NCBI RefSeq assembly: GCF_029227915.1 | Contig: NC_079889.1 | Location: 3,100,001-3,164,000 of the forward strand | Source: Hydractinia symbiolongicarpus | Lineage: Eukaryota > Cnidaria > Hydrozoa > Anthoathecata > Hydractiniidae | Direction: 5' to 3' | Length of the DNA stretch: 64,000 nt | Part shown: positions 1 to 13,400 of the stretch, in pieces | Layout of the letters: each line of letters begins with the position of its first letter | Numbering within the stretch: the first letter of the stretch is position 1 | Made by a program: the position numbers and the translations under genes | The notes under the pieces: model-generated | Told to the model about the DNA's origin: nothing | Seen by the model: the letters and a program-made list of their open reading frames with translations, nothing else | The model's database searches: none

Positions 1-972
1 GGTGTTCCTTCCCTATTTCCCTATTTATTATTCTGTCTCCCTAACAACAAAATTCAGATTGTAAGTGATTGTTGGTGGGCCCTGAATTGGAAAGATCATG
101 TGAAAATAATAAAATGTTTACCTATTTTTAGTATCTTTAAAATGGTGGTAAAAGGGTAGCTGAAAGCTTAAAAAAAGAATCGAAAAACAAAAATATTGGT
201 CTTTTGCTCCACTGCAATTGCCCCCATCTTGAGATCTAACAGATATTGACTTTGGACCTTCTGTTTATGTCCGTGCATCAGGACCCCGGGTAATCTAGCA
301 CCCTTTTTCCAGTCAAGGCTGATTTCCATTCAAACTACTTTCACGCCGCGCGAATTTTGACACAGTAAACCGATATGGGTATGCGAAGTTTTTATTTAAA
401 CTGGTCATTCTAGAGCGTGCAATCGTACCCAAAAAAAGTAGAACCAGATCCTACTTGTGCGATCGTAAAAATTTATTTCAATGCTTTCAAGGATGCTGAT
501 CACGATTTTAAATGCCCGAAACCCCGCTGTTTTCTTAATTTCTGACAAATATCTCACTTTCTTACTCTACTCGTTCACTTCCTAAAAACGCCTTAATTAC
601 TTTGCCAAAGATAGTCTGCGACAAACTACTTGGATTTATTTCGTGATATTTCGTGTATTTGTGGAGAAAAAACTGATATTTTGCCATCCAACACTCCTTT
701 TCAAATTTCCCGCGTGTAGTTGATTTCAATTAAACACAAATTTAAAGTTTGTTAACAGCAAGCGCAATATTCTCTCAAAAGAGGTCATTTAGGTTGGATT
801 TCATACAAGTATGTTTAATTATGTGGTTTTAGATGTATACTATGTATACTTTTCTTAAAGCCCAGAGTTTCTTCTTCAATAAAAGTGTAGGATTTAGATT
901 AGGTTTTTTTTGGCTCCTAAAATACGCTTTTAGAAAAAAAAGCATGAAATCTTTGCAATAACAAACCGCCCA

Positions 973-1071
973 AACCTCGTTGTCAGGGCATTTTTCCTTG
1001 TTGACGAAGTTGACAGCAGTCACTCCGTAATATAACGGCTCAGGGGGCACAAGACCCTGGGGACGAGGTTG
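973..1071. mobile_element. MITE-like repeat with CAACCTC/GAGGTTG ends
   Basis: Short element that opens with AACCTCGTTGTCAGGG and closes with CCCTGGGGACGAGGTTG, giving imperfect terminal inverted repeats. A second copy lies at 2444-2518 and shares the segment CACAAGACCCTGGGGACGAG. No coding capacity. Small elements with these ends are abundant in cnidarian genomes (general knowledge); I did not assign a superfamily. Confidence 0.6.
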
Positions 1072-1391
1072 AAACGCCCTATTATCACCCGCGTTCTGCG
1101 TAAAATGGTATGGCTTTGAAGATTTTTTACGGAAGAACTTAAATAAGAACATTTGAGGTCGACAAAAGCGTAAAAATCTCACTCATCCTCGCATCAAATT
1201 TTGATCTTCGTATAAAAAAACACGTGGCTTAAGGGAAATAATGTGTGCCAAAAATTTCGCGGGAGAGCTTTTCACAAGAGAGTAAAGGCCGCTGGAAGGA
1301 ATTCAACATTTTCTATTCTACGTACTTTAAAGGAAAAAAATGTAAATTGTTCCTCAAAATGAAAAAAAAGTCCAAAGAATTGATTATGTTA

Positions 1392-1530
1392 TCTATATTA
1401 TAATAATACCCATGTACGTCTGTCTGTCTGTCACGCAAAATGGTAGCTTAGCTGCGCAATAGCAAGAAGCACGCAATGCAGTATAAAAAGGACGGGCGAA
1501 TCCGTGGATTTTCCACGGACTAACGACTAG
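1392..1530 (+). mobile_element. Mini-Helitron (non-autonomous), apparently complete
   Basis: 139-bp element with Helitron hallmarks. It starts TCTATATTATAATAATACCC directly after an A. Near the 3' end it has the hairpin CCGTGGATTTTCCACGG, then eight bases, and it ends CTAG directly before a T. There is no target-site duplication, which fits insertion between A and T. Internal landmarks GTCACGCAAAATGGTA and TATAAAAAGGACGGGCGA recur at 16781-16908 (minus) and 24427-24536. Confidence 0.75.
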
Positions 1531-2008
1531 TTCTATCTATTATCTTTATCTATTAAGCTCTATTTACATTCCATTTTTAAGTAAGGGTTTAGGAAATATT
1601 TAAATCTCTCCTTACGTAAGGTTTTGTTTACGTGTACGTTAATGTCTCTTACGTACTCCGTGTAAATTTACTTCTTAGTTCTTGCTCTTTGAATCATTCA
1701 ACAGGGCAGCAATCAAAAAATGCAAATTATCGCCGTCATCAAAAAAATGCAAATTAAGCACGTCTTAAAAAAAGGATCATGGCTTAGTAAACCTACAAAT
1801 CTTGATAGAAGTTTGTGTGTCAAAAAGACCGATTCGTGCCTCATTACACGCAGACATTTTAATGATATTTTCTTTTTGTTTTGACTTGATTAAAGTATTT
1901 AAATTCTAGACCTGCCACAATAGAAATATTCAATCAAATGCTATTGCGCAATTTTTCCTTCTTTTCTCCTTTTTTTTGGCTTACATAGTTTCTTACAAAC
2001 AAAAAATT

Positions 2009-2440
2009 TTGTTCGCAGGAAAATCTACGTAGGCACTTACGAAACTTTACGGCAGTCAAGTTCCCGTAAGCTAAAGATGGTAGCTGCGACTCGTTACGAG
2101 CCACTTTTCAGTAATCTAATTTTTGTATGTAAGAAAATCTGCGTAAGCATTTACAAAACTTTACGACAGTCAAGCTCCTGTAAGTTAAAGATGGTAGCTG
2201 TGAGTCGTTACAGCCATCTTCCAGTAATTTAAATTTTGTTCGTAAAGAAAATCTAAATAAGCACTTACAAAACTTTACGACAGTCAAGCTCCTGTAAGTT
2301 AAAGATGGTAGCTGTGAGTCGTTACAGCCATCTTCCAGTAATTTAAATTTTGTTCGTAAAGAAAATTTACATAAGCACTTATGAAACTTTATTAAAGTCA
2401 AGTTCCCTAAGTTAAAGATCGTAGCTGCGAGTCGTTACAA
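2009..2440. repeat. 114-bp tandem repeat, about four units
   Basis: The landmark AAAATCT recurs at 2020, 2134 and 2248, and as AAAATTT at 2362, an exact 114-bp spacing. The middle two units are nearly identical; the outer two have diverged. Each unit carries an imperfect hairpin (AAGATGGTAGCTGT ... ACAGCCATCTT). The array ends just before the CAACCTC MITE at 2444. Open frames across it are repeat-derived. Confidence 0.9.
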
Positions 2441-2443
2441 GCC

Positions 2444-2518
2444 CAACCTCATTCTCATTTTGTCTTGTTGATGAAGTTGATTGGCTCCAGGGGTCACAAG
2501 ACCCTGGGGACGAGGTTG
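2444..2518. mobile_element. MITE-like repeat, second CAACCTC copy
   Basis: 75-bp element starting CAACCTCATTCTC and ending CTGGGGACGAGGTTG. It shares GTTGATGAAGTTGA and CACAAGACCCTGGGGACGAG with the copy at 973-1071. Confidence 0.6.
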
Positions 2519-4332
2519 GTTACGACAACGCAATAACTTAATGGCACTGTCTTATTAGAAAAGTATTGTGTAAACAGAGAAGCAATTATACGATATTGTA
2601 CAACCAGACTGTTTGTAATGTTTACCCGATATATTGACTTTTGTAGACAAACTCATAAATATTTTAGCATGTTATGTGACGAATTAGTTGCTATACTAAA
2701 AGATATGGTTTCAAAGATAACTTTTCATAATTGCGATCGAACGTACCCAAATAAGACCTTGTTTTTCCAGGCACATTTTATTTATAGGACCCTAGCCTAG
2801 TCAACTAAACTGTCTTTGAGGACATCAAATTTAGTTTATCCTAAACGAAAGCTTAGACGCAAACAAGTCTCTAAAATTTAAATCCACATCATAGCAAACC
2901 CCGAATTATAATTAACTAATCAGCACAAAGTCGACGTGGCCCCATCTTACCCTCTTAAAAAATACAAGAATTAATTACATTTGTTCGGGTGAGGGGGGAC
3001 ATTTGCGCTCAAAACAAAGGATTCCCGATATTGACCACGTCAACAAACAACAATAGAATTAACCAATCAAAAAGCGCGATCGGAATTCTGACCGCAGAAA
3101 AATCATTTGAGACCCAGCGTAATTTTTCCCAGGCTATTCCGATTTTCTGGTGGCAAAATTATGCTGGTTCTCATGACTAATAGGACCCAAGAAGTTCTTA
3201 AATCTCGATTCAATAACACACGCTCGCACCTACCAAAATGAAATATATCAGGCATTTCAATTTTAAAAATTAGTGTTTCGCAAAACCAATATTTGCGCAG
3301 CTGCTTTGCGGCAAAATTGGATGTGACGAAAAATTCACGAATGAGACCATTTGTTGCTTTTCAAAATTGATGAAGAGAAACTTTAGAATCTTAAGATAGG
3401 AGAGAGGGGGCGAGGGTTAATTTTTATCTCCGAAAGTGCTGATGTTGCTTACGACATACCTTTTAAGTTTAATAATCTTTTGTTTGCTGAAACGTGGGAT
3501 TGTATTTCTTCGTTGCCTTAGGCTATAAGAACATCTGAGCATACAAAAATTTTACTATTGTTGTTGATGTTAGAAAAGGTTTTTTTATTCCCTATCCTTA
3601 CGAAAATTCATACAGAATAAAGGTTTACTAATCATTGTTTTCTCTTCAAATTAATGAGAGTTAAAAAAGAATCTTGTGTGTTTTTTGCGACGTTTGTTTT
3701 TCGAAAGTTTAAATGCCCACAACAACAGCCACCATGTTTGTTTATCTTTTACATCGGCGTGTTTGTATACATTTGTTTATTTATAAATTTGATGTTAAAA
3801 TGAAATCGGCTCAGAGATGAATTTGGTAAGTGGATTGAGTAATAAGAAGTACGGATTGAAATAAAATTAGTTAAAAGTTGAGAATATATTATTTTATGAA
3901 ACTTGTAGCCTAAAGGTATGATTTTTTTTATTTTACTCTTTTTTATCTCTTTTTTCATTAATAATAACATTTTTTGCCTTATGACATACCAAGCCATTGC
4001 AAAATTCATGCTTACCGCAGTTTCCTTATTCAACAAAAGAATAACAACAAAAAAACACTTCAAATCTAATCGTATAAATCATATTCGTTCCCAGCGCTTT
4101 TTAAACCCCAAGGTTTTGAAAAATGGCGCGTAAATCTGACAATTTTTTTTCATAACCATTTATCGCAACCTCCTTCCCAGCGCCTGTTGCCTTTTTGTAT
4201 CGGGAAGACGAGATATTGCCGTCCCGATGTCAGAAAAAATACAAATTGTCCTGGGGCAAGATTGCATTTATCATTTATATCAAAGTCAAATATTAAGTTT
4301 TTTGGTTAAACGAACTTTTTCTATATTTACAG
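2519..4332. other. Upstream region of the aGPCR, no recognised gene
   Basis: AT-rich sequence with only short, low-complexity open frames and no domain that I recognise. A polypyrimidine tract and acceptor (TTTCTATATTTACAG) end at 4332, 18 bases before the receptor start codon. A non-coding 5'UTR exon should therefore lie somewhere upstream, but I could not place it. Confidence 0.5.
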
Positions 4333-4350
4333 CTTAATACAAGACGAGGA

Positions 4351-4411
4351 ATGATGGCGACATTTTTTCTGTTCCTGTTCTTCATCGTACCGTTCTTAAC
4401 ACAAGCCGATG
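4351..4411 (+). CDS. aGPCR exon 1: signal peptide
   Basis: The start codon ATG is at 4351, with a second ATG at 4354. The exon encodes a hydrophobic leader (MMATFFLFLFFIVPFLTQAD) with a plausible signal-peptidase site near TQA. It ends in phase 1 at donor GTACGT. The exon starts about 18 bases upstream, at an acceptor, so the 5'UTR is itself spliced. Confidence 0.85.
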
Positions 4412-7400
4412 GTACGTACAGTATACTTCAATTATAATGGATCCCTTCCGACCCTAGATCTCCGCAAGTTAACGCCCAAATTCTCACTTTAACCCTTAAA
4501 TTCTAAAGTACGCCTATTGGTGTCGCAACAAGGACGAAGTACCGACATGCTATCTACTAAGCAAAGACTAAGGATCACTCAACTTTGAGATATCAGAAGT
4601 CCGTATATAAGAAAAATGGATTATATTTGGCAGTGACCAACGTTGTCAACAAGAACCAAATAGATTTTTTTCAAAAAAACATGCTTCGCAATATGAGTGC
4701 TAGGTAGAAAGGGCCTCTTACCAGGGTGGCACAGTCTGTGTAGAATCCAGTCGGGGTGTTTCGGAGTTGCCCTGACAAGACTGCTAGTGGTACCTTGGAT
4801 GTTTACCTGCCCAGTGGACATAGTTTACTATAAAAAATTTGCCGATGAGCTGATGTGGTAAGAGAGTTAATGCGAAGGATAGATAAGACCAATGGTAATT
4901 GCTATGCTATTTGGCTGTGAAAAATTAAATTTTTTACCCATTTTGCCTAAGTTGGGACAAACATTTTGACTTCCATTTTTAACATTCTTTTTTTGGTTCC
5001 CATGCCAAATTTCGTTAGAATCGAGGCAGTTTAAGTATTTGGACATTTTTTAGCCTAAAAGAGTATGAAGGTAAAAAAATGCTACTAAAATTGAGTGAAT
5101 AATTGATCTCTATGTAGCAGACATCTGTCAATATACTTTATAGTCCTATGCATTTTTATCTCTTCTTGTTGAAATTTTTGGGTAAGAAAATAATTATTAA
5201 AAGTAAAGAGATGAAGTGGTAAAACTTCAATGTAATCATCAAAGCCTCCCATTGAGCGACGTTAAGCATACTGTATTTTTTAGTACCAATATTTGTCTCA
5301 AATGATCTCACACTTCACACTCACAAAAATATTATCATCAACATTTTCTGACTTGATGTGTTTCCACTGTTACATTAAAAAACTGTAGGGAAGCTTGAAG
5401 AAACATTAAAATTATATTTTTTGACGAGTTCAATCTATAAGTCAAGTTATTGTTATTTTTTGTTAATAAAACCTTTGTGAGTAAACTACGATTTTTTCAA
5501 CTACTTAATTTTTTTGTTTACGCACTGATTATATTCGACCAAATATTTACGAAAATATAGCAATAATGGAGATCAATATCCTTGCTGAAATAATATTTGA
5601 ATTGCCTGAGGCTTTTAAGTAAGAATATTTATTTAGAAGTTTCGATTCTTCAAAGGAAAACGTTTAAATGCCTTTTTGAGTACTCATGAAGGTATAAACC
5701 TCTATGAGAGTACCGAGAGTATCTTGATCCCTCGTTTTCTTTTTTAAAAGAGCTTTTTCCATCTGTTTTCACTCCGTTGATTCAACCATGTAACAAGCCA
5801 CAAAAAATACTGCGTTACAGTAACGTAAATTATAAAATTAAGAAACTGCCATCTTTTTCCCCAGTTTTTCTTTGCCCCTGAGGTGTATCACAGAGCGGCA
5901 ATCCAAAAAGTAAAAAGCACCGGTAACGAAGTTAAGAACTATTTGCATCCACTATGACTCTGAAATATGATTTTTTTTTACTCTATCTCTATATCAGTAA
6001 TATCGGTTTTTGTCTGTCCTTGCACAAAATGCTACCACAGTGGTGATAGTTGTCTTTGCGTAACTTTATAGCTGTGCTACAGGCACACAAAATGCGATAT
6101 ATGCAGGACGGGCGGACCCGTGGATGTATCCACAGGCTACCGAGTAGTTTTTATTATTACATGCTACAATGATACTACGATGTAGTGGTAGCGCATTCGA
6201 ATTGCAATCATAAGTGCCATCTACTGATCACTAACCGCCTTGTAAGGCAGGCAAGCAAGTTGGAGTAATGCTATACGTATCTCTGTCGGTAATGTAACAC
6301 AGTTACAGTCGCAGTGTAGGAAGGGCAAGCCATTAGGATGGAATTCCTAAGGACGTTAAAAATTATTTACTAGAAAAACCCATTGTTTTGTGTGTATGGA
6401 AAGTCTTGTATGCAAATTTATTTTTATGCTTGCACAGATTCTGTTTCACTATTATGGTAGCACTGAGAAATGTACGAATTTTGTATTTTGTATTTTAGCT
6501 GCGCACGCAACTTGAGCTAAACCTAACAGGATAGACATTTTTCTATTGTCCTAAGTTAAACACAACCCCAAGTTGCAGTTTTCTAATTTCTAACAAAACA
6601 ACAGATTTTGCTCGCACATAGAAAGTAGTCAGAAAGAAAAAAGATTTGCAGAGAGATTTAATTTGTGATAAAACTGAAAACATGGGAATCACGGTAAATT
6701 ACGCTGGTTTATTTAAGGTCTATAAATTAAGGGGCAGGGGGTGGATTCCACCCCTTTTTTTTACAACATTTGATAGGCGTATCTAGAACGATTTTAACAT
6801 TATGTTTTTAGTAGCTAAATTAAAGTTAAAAGGCTAAAAATTGCTCAAAATTCGTTTTTTCGAATTTTCGGACAAAATTCTTAAAAATCGGAAAAACTAG
6901 GTTAATCACGTGTTTAATCTTTAAACAGTGACTCATTTTAATATTTAATATTTAGGGTTAAAAACACAAATTCCTATCGTGGATAATATATAATAATATA
7001 ACGTGTACATAAATGATACAACTTTCTCTCTTGCTTTCTTTATTTTATTTTATCCTTTTTATTCTTTTTGGTTCACTTGTTTATTTTTTATTTATTGATA
7101 TAGTCAAGCTTCAGACGACAACTCGGTGTTTGGGCGGAATTGCTGATTTACAATGCGCCGCGTCTAAAGTGATCAATATTACCAATGCCGTGTACGGACG
7201 TACAAGTAAACACGCCGTGTGCAAGGACGATAGCGCAAGGACGCATAGTCTATGTTTTTCAAATGAAAAACAAAAAGATATAAGAAGAATGTGCAACCTG
7301 AAGAATGCGTGTAAAATTGACGTGACGCGAAACTTTTTTGGTGATGCTTGTGCTGATAAAGGAGGCGAATATTTGAATGTAACGTATCGGTGTTATTTTG

Positions 7401-10400
7401 CGAATAAAGAAAGTAAGTTAGACATTTTTTTAATGGGTTGGCGAGGCTTACAAAAATAACTATGGCCAAATCAGAAGTCATAAATAATGCAGAATGTATG
7501 TGGTACACATTCTACATCAACAGGGCATCTTATATCTTTCTTGACAACGGGTCGGCGAACCCGATGTCATAAAAGATACAAGATTCCCCAGCGACCAGAT
7601 TAAATATTATAGCATGCCACGTAAAAAGAAAAAAAACATGATAACACAACAGATCACTTCCACGAATTTTTGTATCAAGGCTGAAACGACGGAATGCATG
7701 TTTGTCGTTGAGAGGCAAAATGAAGATGTAACAACCTTTATATGCGAATTTTAAACTAGAAACAATATTGGGCGCATTATTGAGGGAAGAAAGATTGGTA
7801 AATTAAATTATCTTGTTTCTTAGGTACCAGTGCAGGCCGTGTTGCTATTATGCCCAATCTGATCGACCCTTTTGCTCGCACAGATAAAAAAGACGTCCCT
7901 CGCAACCAATATCTAACGAGAATTGCAGTAAATCATTCAGTCCCAATTCGATTTCCGCTAACATTCGTCATTGACAAAGTTAAAACCTTGAAAGTTAGCT
8001 CACTGGATTCAAAAGAAATACAAACCAAAGCTTTACAGGATTTAATAGCAGATAAGACCGTTGATGTGAAAAATGGAGATGGTAGCTGTAATGTGGCTCA
8101 AGGAGGTTCATTATCAAAGATGTCATATTTCTGTGTGTATTCTAGAGCAGGGTACATCTTTGCTAATGGCGGTGGCTTATCCCGTTTGAAAGAATCAATT
8201 TCACGTTATCAAATTGACGTATTTGTCAAAGATTACGTCAACTCATATTCTTCAAAAACTTCAATAGTGGTGCATGTTTCATCTCAATGTTTCCCTGTTA
8301 ATTACCTATATCAAAAACTAAAGCGTCATTGTCCTACTAAGATGAGATCTAAATCGCATACATCAAACAATGAAAAATGGCCTATATCCAGTTACAAAGT
8401 AGCAATAGATAACGGTGTTGTGATAGGAAAAATACAACTGGATACTAATTTAACAAGTCTATTGCTTGAGGGCAACTGCTCCGTCATTCTGAGAGCCAAT
8501 GGGGAAGAGTACAAGCAGATGTTTGAATACTTTCATACTGTCGATTTGGTGAAAGGAAGAAGAATGCTTTACTACCCGCGTGTTTATGGAAAATTTTTTT
8601 CCGTTTCATTCAGCAGAGAGATATATATTTCAAAAGCACAGAATATCTCAGTTAGCTTTTACAACCCTAGTGGAAAAGCTGTTGATTTTTATGGCAAAGG
8701 ATCAGTTATTGTTGTAGGGTTTCCGAAGCCTACAACTTGTCCAAGCAATGCATGCATGGATTATTTTAAATCGTGGAGGAAGAGTTATGAAGCAGTTGTG
8801 AAGGCAGCAGTAATGCATTGCGTGGAAGACGTCAAAATGTTTAAGGTGTTTCTCTCAACTTGTCAGAGTAAGTCAGATTTTTTAAACTTTCTTATTTTCT
8901 ACGCAATTTTTGGGTAATATTCGGCAACTTTTTTTAACTACTAAACGAGTGAAACAACACGTAGAAAAAGTATAATACCTGTTCATTTTTTCAAACACAT
9001 TCGTGGGACTAAAGTTACCCAACGAAAATGTTCGACAAATAACTTCGTTTAAAAATCTTGTTTCACGGATTAAGTATTAGCGTGGTTACTTAAAAACTAT
9101 AGCCTAGATTTGTTTTAGTCTACGGTGCTTTAATGTCTACATGGAAAATTGTCGGACTTAACCATGTGGTGCGTCCTTCTATGTCACTAAAACCCGCCCG
9201 ACCCTCACTTTTACTATTGTGTTATCGGCCCTAATGTTTTATTCACGTTGGTAATTTTAAAAAACAAATATGATTATTTTAAAAAAAGTGCAACAAGTTG
9301 AATATAAAAAAATGGACTGAAAATGACTAAAGGTTGGGGGAACCATAGGATTAGATAAGTATGGAAAATTTTAATATCATGCACTCCTTAACCCTATTCG
9401 GTCCGGGGTTTTTCAAACATATTATGACCGGTAGCGGCGGAATCCGCCCCCCTCCCTCAATAACTTTTCATAGGATTGTTCAAATTGGATCAAACTTGGC
9501 ACACTTATAGTACGTCATAAAAGGAACAAAAAGACAGCAGAATATTTTTGCTTGCGTCAGCACATTTTCTGTGACGTCATCAGAAGCCTAAAATTTGTTA
9601 AAAATACCGCTATCTGCTTAAAATTTAATTGCTTTTGTTCCAGAGCGAATTTTTGCATCGTGTTTGAAGTTTCTAAAAGATAAATAAAAGTTATTTAACA
9701 TATTTTTCTGTTTTTACATGGATCGCATAAAAAATTGGCCAAAATTGCCCGAAAATCCGTTTTTTCCGATTTTTGAGTAAAATCTGACAAAATCGTGAAA
9801 TCGGTTAATTACTTGTCCAAATTATGGGAAATGATTCTTCTTAACAAAAAAGTTGTGTTGTAAGTTTTAAGTTCTAAGGATAATCCTAACTGGAGTTATT
9901 AAATTTTCCCCATTTTAAAGATTTCATAGAAATTTTTAGAGGTAGTTTCGAGTAATGGTCAATATTATGGCCTCTGAAGGGTATGGGACCTAAAAATTTG
10001 GCATGCAGGTGTCTAATAGATAAATATTGAAACTCAGTAAGTTTTATAGCCATATAACATAGCAACAAAGACTTTTTTAAAAAACCGTTAAGGTGGCGGA
10101 AACCGCCCCCCCCCCCCGGACCGAATAGGGTTAATGCAGTACCAACCCTAGGCAATGTTTTTCTAACACAGTTTCTTAACAGATTTTTGTCTATTTTATT
10201 AACTCAAGTTTTAAACTCTTAAAATGGTAACATAACAATTCGAAGAAATTCAATTACAATGCAAACGTAAATAAATATTGAATGTAAATCAAATTGCCTA
10301 TAGGCAACAAGCTTGATTTGTTTGTTAATATGCAATCACCTTACCAAGCAGCAAGTTCAATTCGATGTATCTTACCTTACAGACACACCACACATCAATG

Positions 10401-13400
10401 TAAAAGAAGAAATCTATTTCGGTAAAGAAATATCTCTTAGATGCGATGGAATAAGAACGAATCAATATCAACAAATTCGCTGGTACAAAGATAATAAAAT
10501 ACTGACCAGTAAAGATAATTCGCAGATCTTGAAGATATCTGGTCAGGATTTTATACAACAAGGCTTTTATTATTGTGAAATTGTCTATACAGATGTCACC
10601 GTGAAATCGAATGTTGTGTTGGTCAAATTCAAAGGTGATTTGATTTTTTGTCCTTCCTTTTTTCAAGTTGGGAAGTCTTTTTGTCGACACTGTACAAAGT
10701 TTCTAATTTCGACGCAGCATAAAAACGAACTTGAACGCAAGGAATATAACAGGTTTTATAGACCCTTTAGGGCTTTTTTTAACTTTGGTATCTTTATTCG
10801 AATTTAAAACCATTTAAAAGAGCACAAGAAAGGAGAAAAACATAAGAGGTCAACCAACCTCAAGTCAATACATATCAAAAATTATGACAATTTGAAGTTA
10901 CAATAAAGGACGTATATTCTGAATTCGTTGGTAATTTTGAAGCAAAATGCATCAGTTTCATCACCAAAATGAGCATTCTTTAATAGTAGGAAATTTAAAA
11001 CAAAACAAATTCTTTTCAGATGCCGTCAAGTCAACTTTATATTTCGACATTTTAAAAAAACAATATGACGATATGGTGGCACGTGACGGTAAACTGAACG
11101 TGGAGGTTACGTTGAAAGCAAAGGTGACACAATTTTTCTATTTCGATATTTTTTATTCTTCCTGCAAGGCAAGTATTTTACCTTTCGTTATGTTGAAATC
11201 TTTACCACTGTTCTGCTAACATAAATGTATAATTAACTAGTCGATAACCCGTCGAAAAATTCACAGGTTCGCCAGTTCTTTTTAATTCTACGATAATTTG
11301 CACATCTTAACAAAGTGGATAAAAATATGTCGCATTTGCACTTTGATGTACCCGTATCACGACCTTTTTCTTGCTCACAGACTCTTGCTAACATTTGTGT
11401 TTATCAAGCCTTTCTCATTTCTCCCAATCTAAATCTTTCCACCTAAAATTCGCATTTTCATTGATTTTGTATCTAGATTCACAATTTGATATCCCATGAT
11501 GCATCGACTTTTACCTCTGTTTCTATGCCAACCATTACAGAAGGGTAAGAAAATGAATCACGCGATCCATCATCTCAACATGTGAAGATTTAATTCTCTA
11601 TCTTCTAAATTTTAATTTGATTTTCTTAGATTCGGTGCCTGGTTGAAAGTGCAAATTATTGCATATAGTCAACTAAAACCAAACGAGACACCTGTAAATT
11701 ATTACGAATCTCTTGGAATTACTAATGAGTATAAGAAATTGAAACCATTTAAAGTGAGGGAATCCTCTTTACTGATACTTGATAGAGGTAAGTACTAAAA
11801 GTGATATTCGGTGCAGAGGGGTGTGGGGCTAAGGGTTATACCATTAATTACTTATTTCTAATAAAATGTAGATAACAATATTTCCTCGATTTCTCAAAAA
11901 CACAAAAAACAATCCTTCGCACATATTATATTGAGTGTTCTTATTGAGTCAACATCAAGTTTGAGGCGCAACGTTTTCAAAATGTCCTTCTTGATTAAAA
12001 TAAATATTTGCCATCGCCGAGGCAATACATTTTATTACCCTTTAATTAACTTTATTCCCTACGGCATTGCATACTGCGTTCACTTTTGTTAGAAACGTGT
12101 AAATGGTTCCTAAAACTAGGCGTGAACACACGGCTGTAATTCTGCAAGTTCGTGCGATTTACACGAGGTTAAAAAACTTTTGGACTTTTTTGTAAATATA
12201 AAAATATATGCTTCGTTAGTTAGAGCCTTTAAAAATGAACTCCATCATCATTGGCCTAATTATTTAAATTTACCCTTTATTTTAGACATGTGTCTTTCTG
12301 GAATTACTGGGACATCCTCCAGTTACGGAGAATTTCGTTGGAACTATACCATATCCAACTCATCGGCTGCAACTCCCTGCACCTTCGGTAGTCAGACAGC
12401 ATCACGGAAATGTGTAGGAAATTTCACTGTTGGCGCATTCTGGTTGGAACCAAACGTAAAACAATGTGAATATGGTAATCCAGTTACCAAACAATTGGAT
12501 GGTTTGCTGAAGGTAACTTCTTTGAAAAAAAGTACATTTATGCTTAATAGAACATAAAAGTGAACTAATTTATGACATAAAGAATCCAGAAAGAGAAAAG
12601 GCGCAAGGAGGAATATTTCAGCACTATCCTTCCCCTTATAAGCAATTGGTTTTGTCTAATAATTTTGGCTTCAGATTTTGAAACATCTCTGCATTTTTGT
12701 TTATAAAAACATTATGCTTGTGAATGTTGTAAAAAAGTATTTAATAACTTAAGGTGGATGATAAACAGATTTTCAATTCGGTATAATAGAATATCGAAGC
12801 TGGACTAAATAATTTTTGATATCTGATTTCAGCCCAAGGTGGATAAGCAATGAAATAATAAAACTAATTTTAATTGTATGACAAAGCTTATATAGCACTT
12901 CCCTTCTCCATGCTCTTAAATGCCTTAATATTTTTTTAATTTAACAACCATTCACGTATTTTTAATTACCAACTTGTTTATCTTCCCGAAATGTTCGTCT
13001 TAATTTTTAGAATCTTTCATCAACTTCGGTGAAACAAGCTAGTGTCCAAATGAAACAAATCACAAATGCAACATCTACTTTGACCGCAGAAGATACTGTA
13101 ATAATAAAAGACATTATTACAAATATCGTTGACAGCTCAACAGATATAACAAACAAGGTATAACTCTCGTTCAAAACTATAGGCTAATCTGTAGTGAGAA
13201 ACGTTTTGACATGGTCGGTTCATTTTCCACTAATTCATTTTTTGTTTTGTTTTCATCGTTTTCCTAAAAATCTTGCAAAAATTGAGAAAGCGGCAAAATT
13301 ATTGGTATTTATCAGTATGGTTAATTTCTAATATCGCTTTCGATCATACAGGTTGCTGAAAATTTGATTGACGTCACCAGTAATTTAATGGAGGTAAACC

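Noticed and set aside
829-1182. 117-codon minus-strand frame
   Set aside because: It spans a MITE copy and low-complexity sequence, with no domain or splice context.
2108-2401. 97-codon minus-strand frame with internal repeats
   Set aside because: The repetition comes from the 114-bp tandem array; no sign of selection on the protein.
13394-13399. Donor GTAAAC ending receptor exon 10 early
   Set aside because: It would leave phase 0 while exon 11 enters in phase 2; the donor at 13447 restores the frame.
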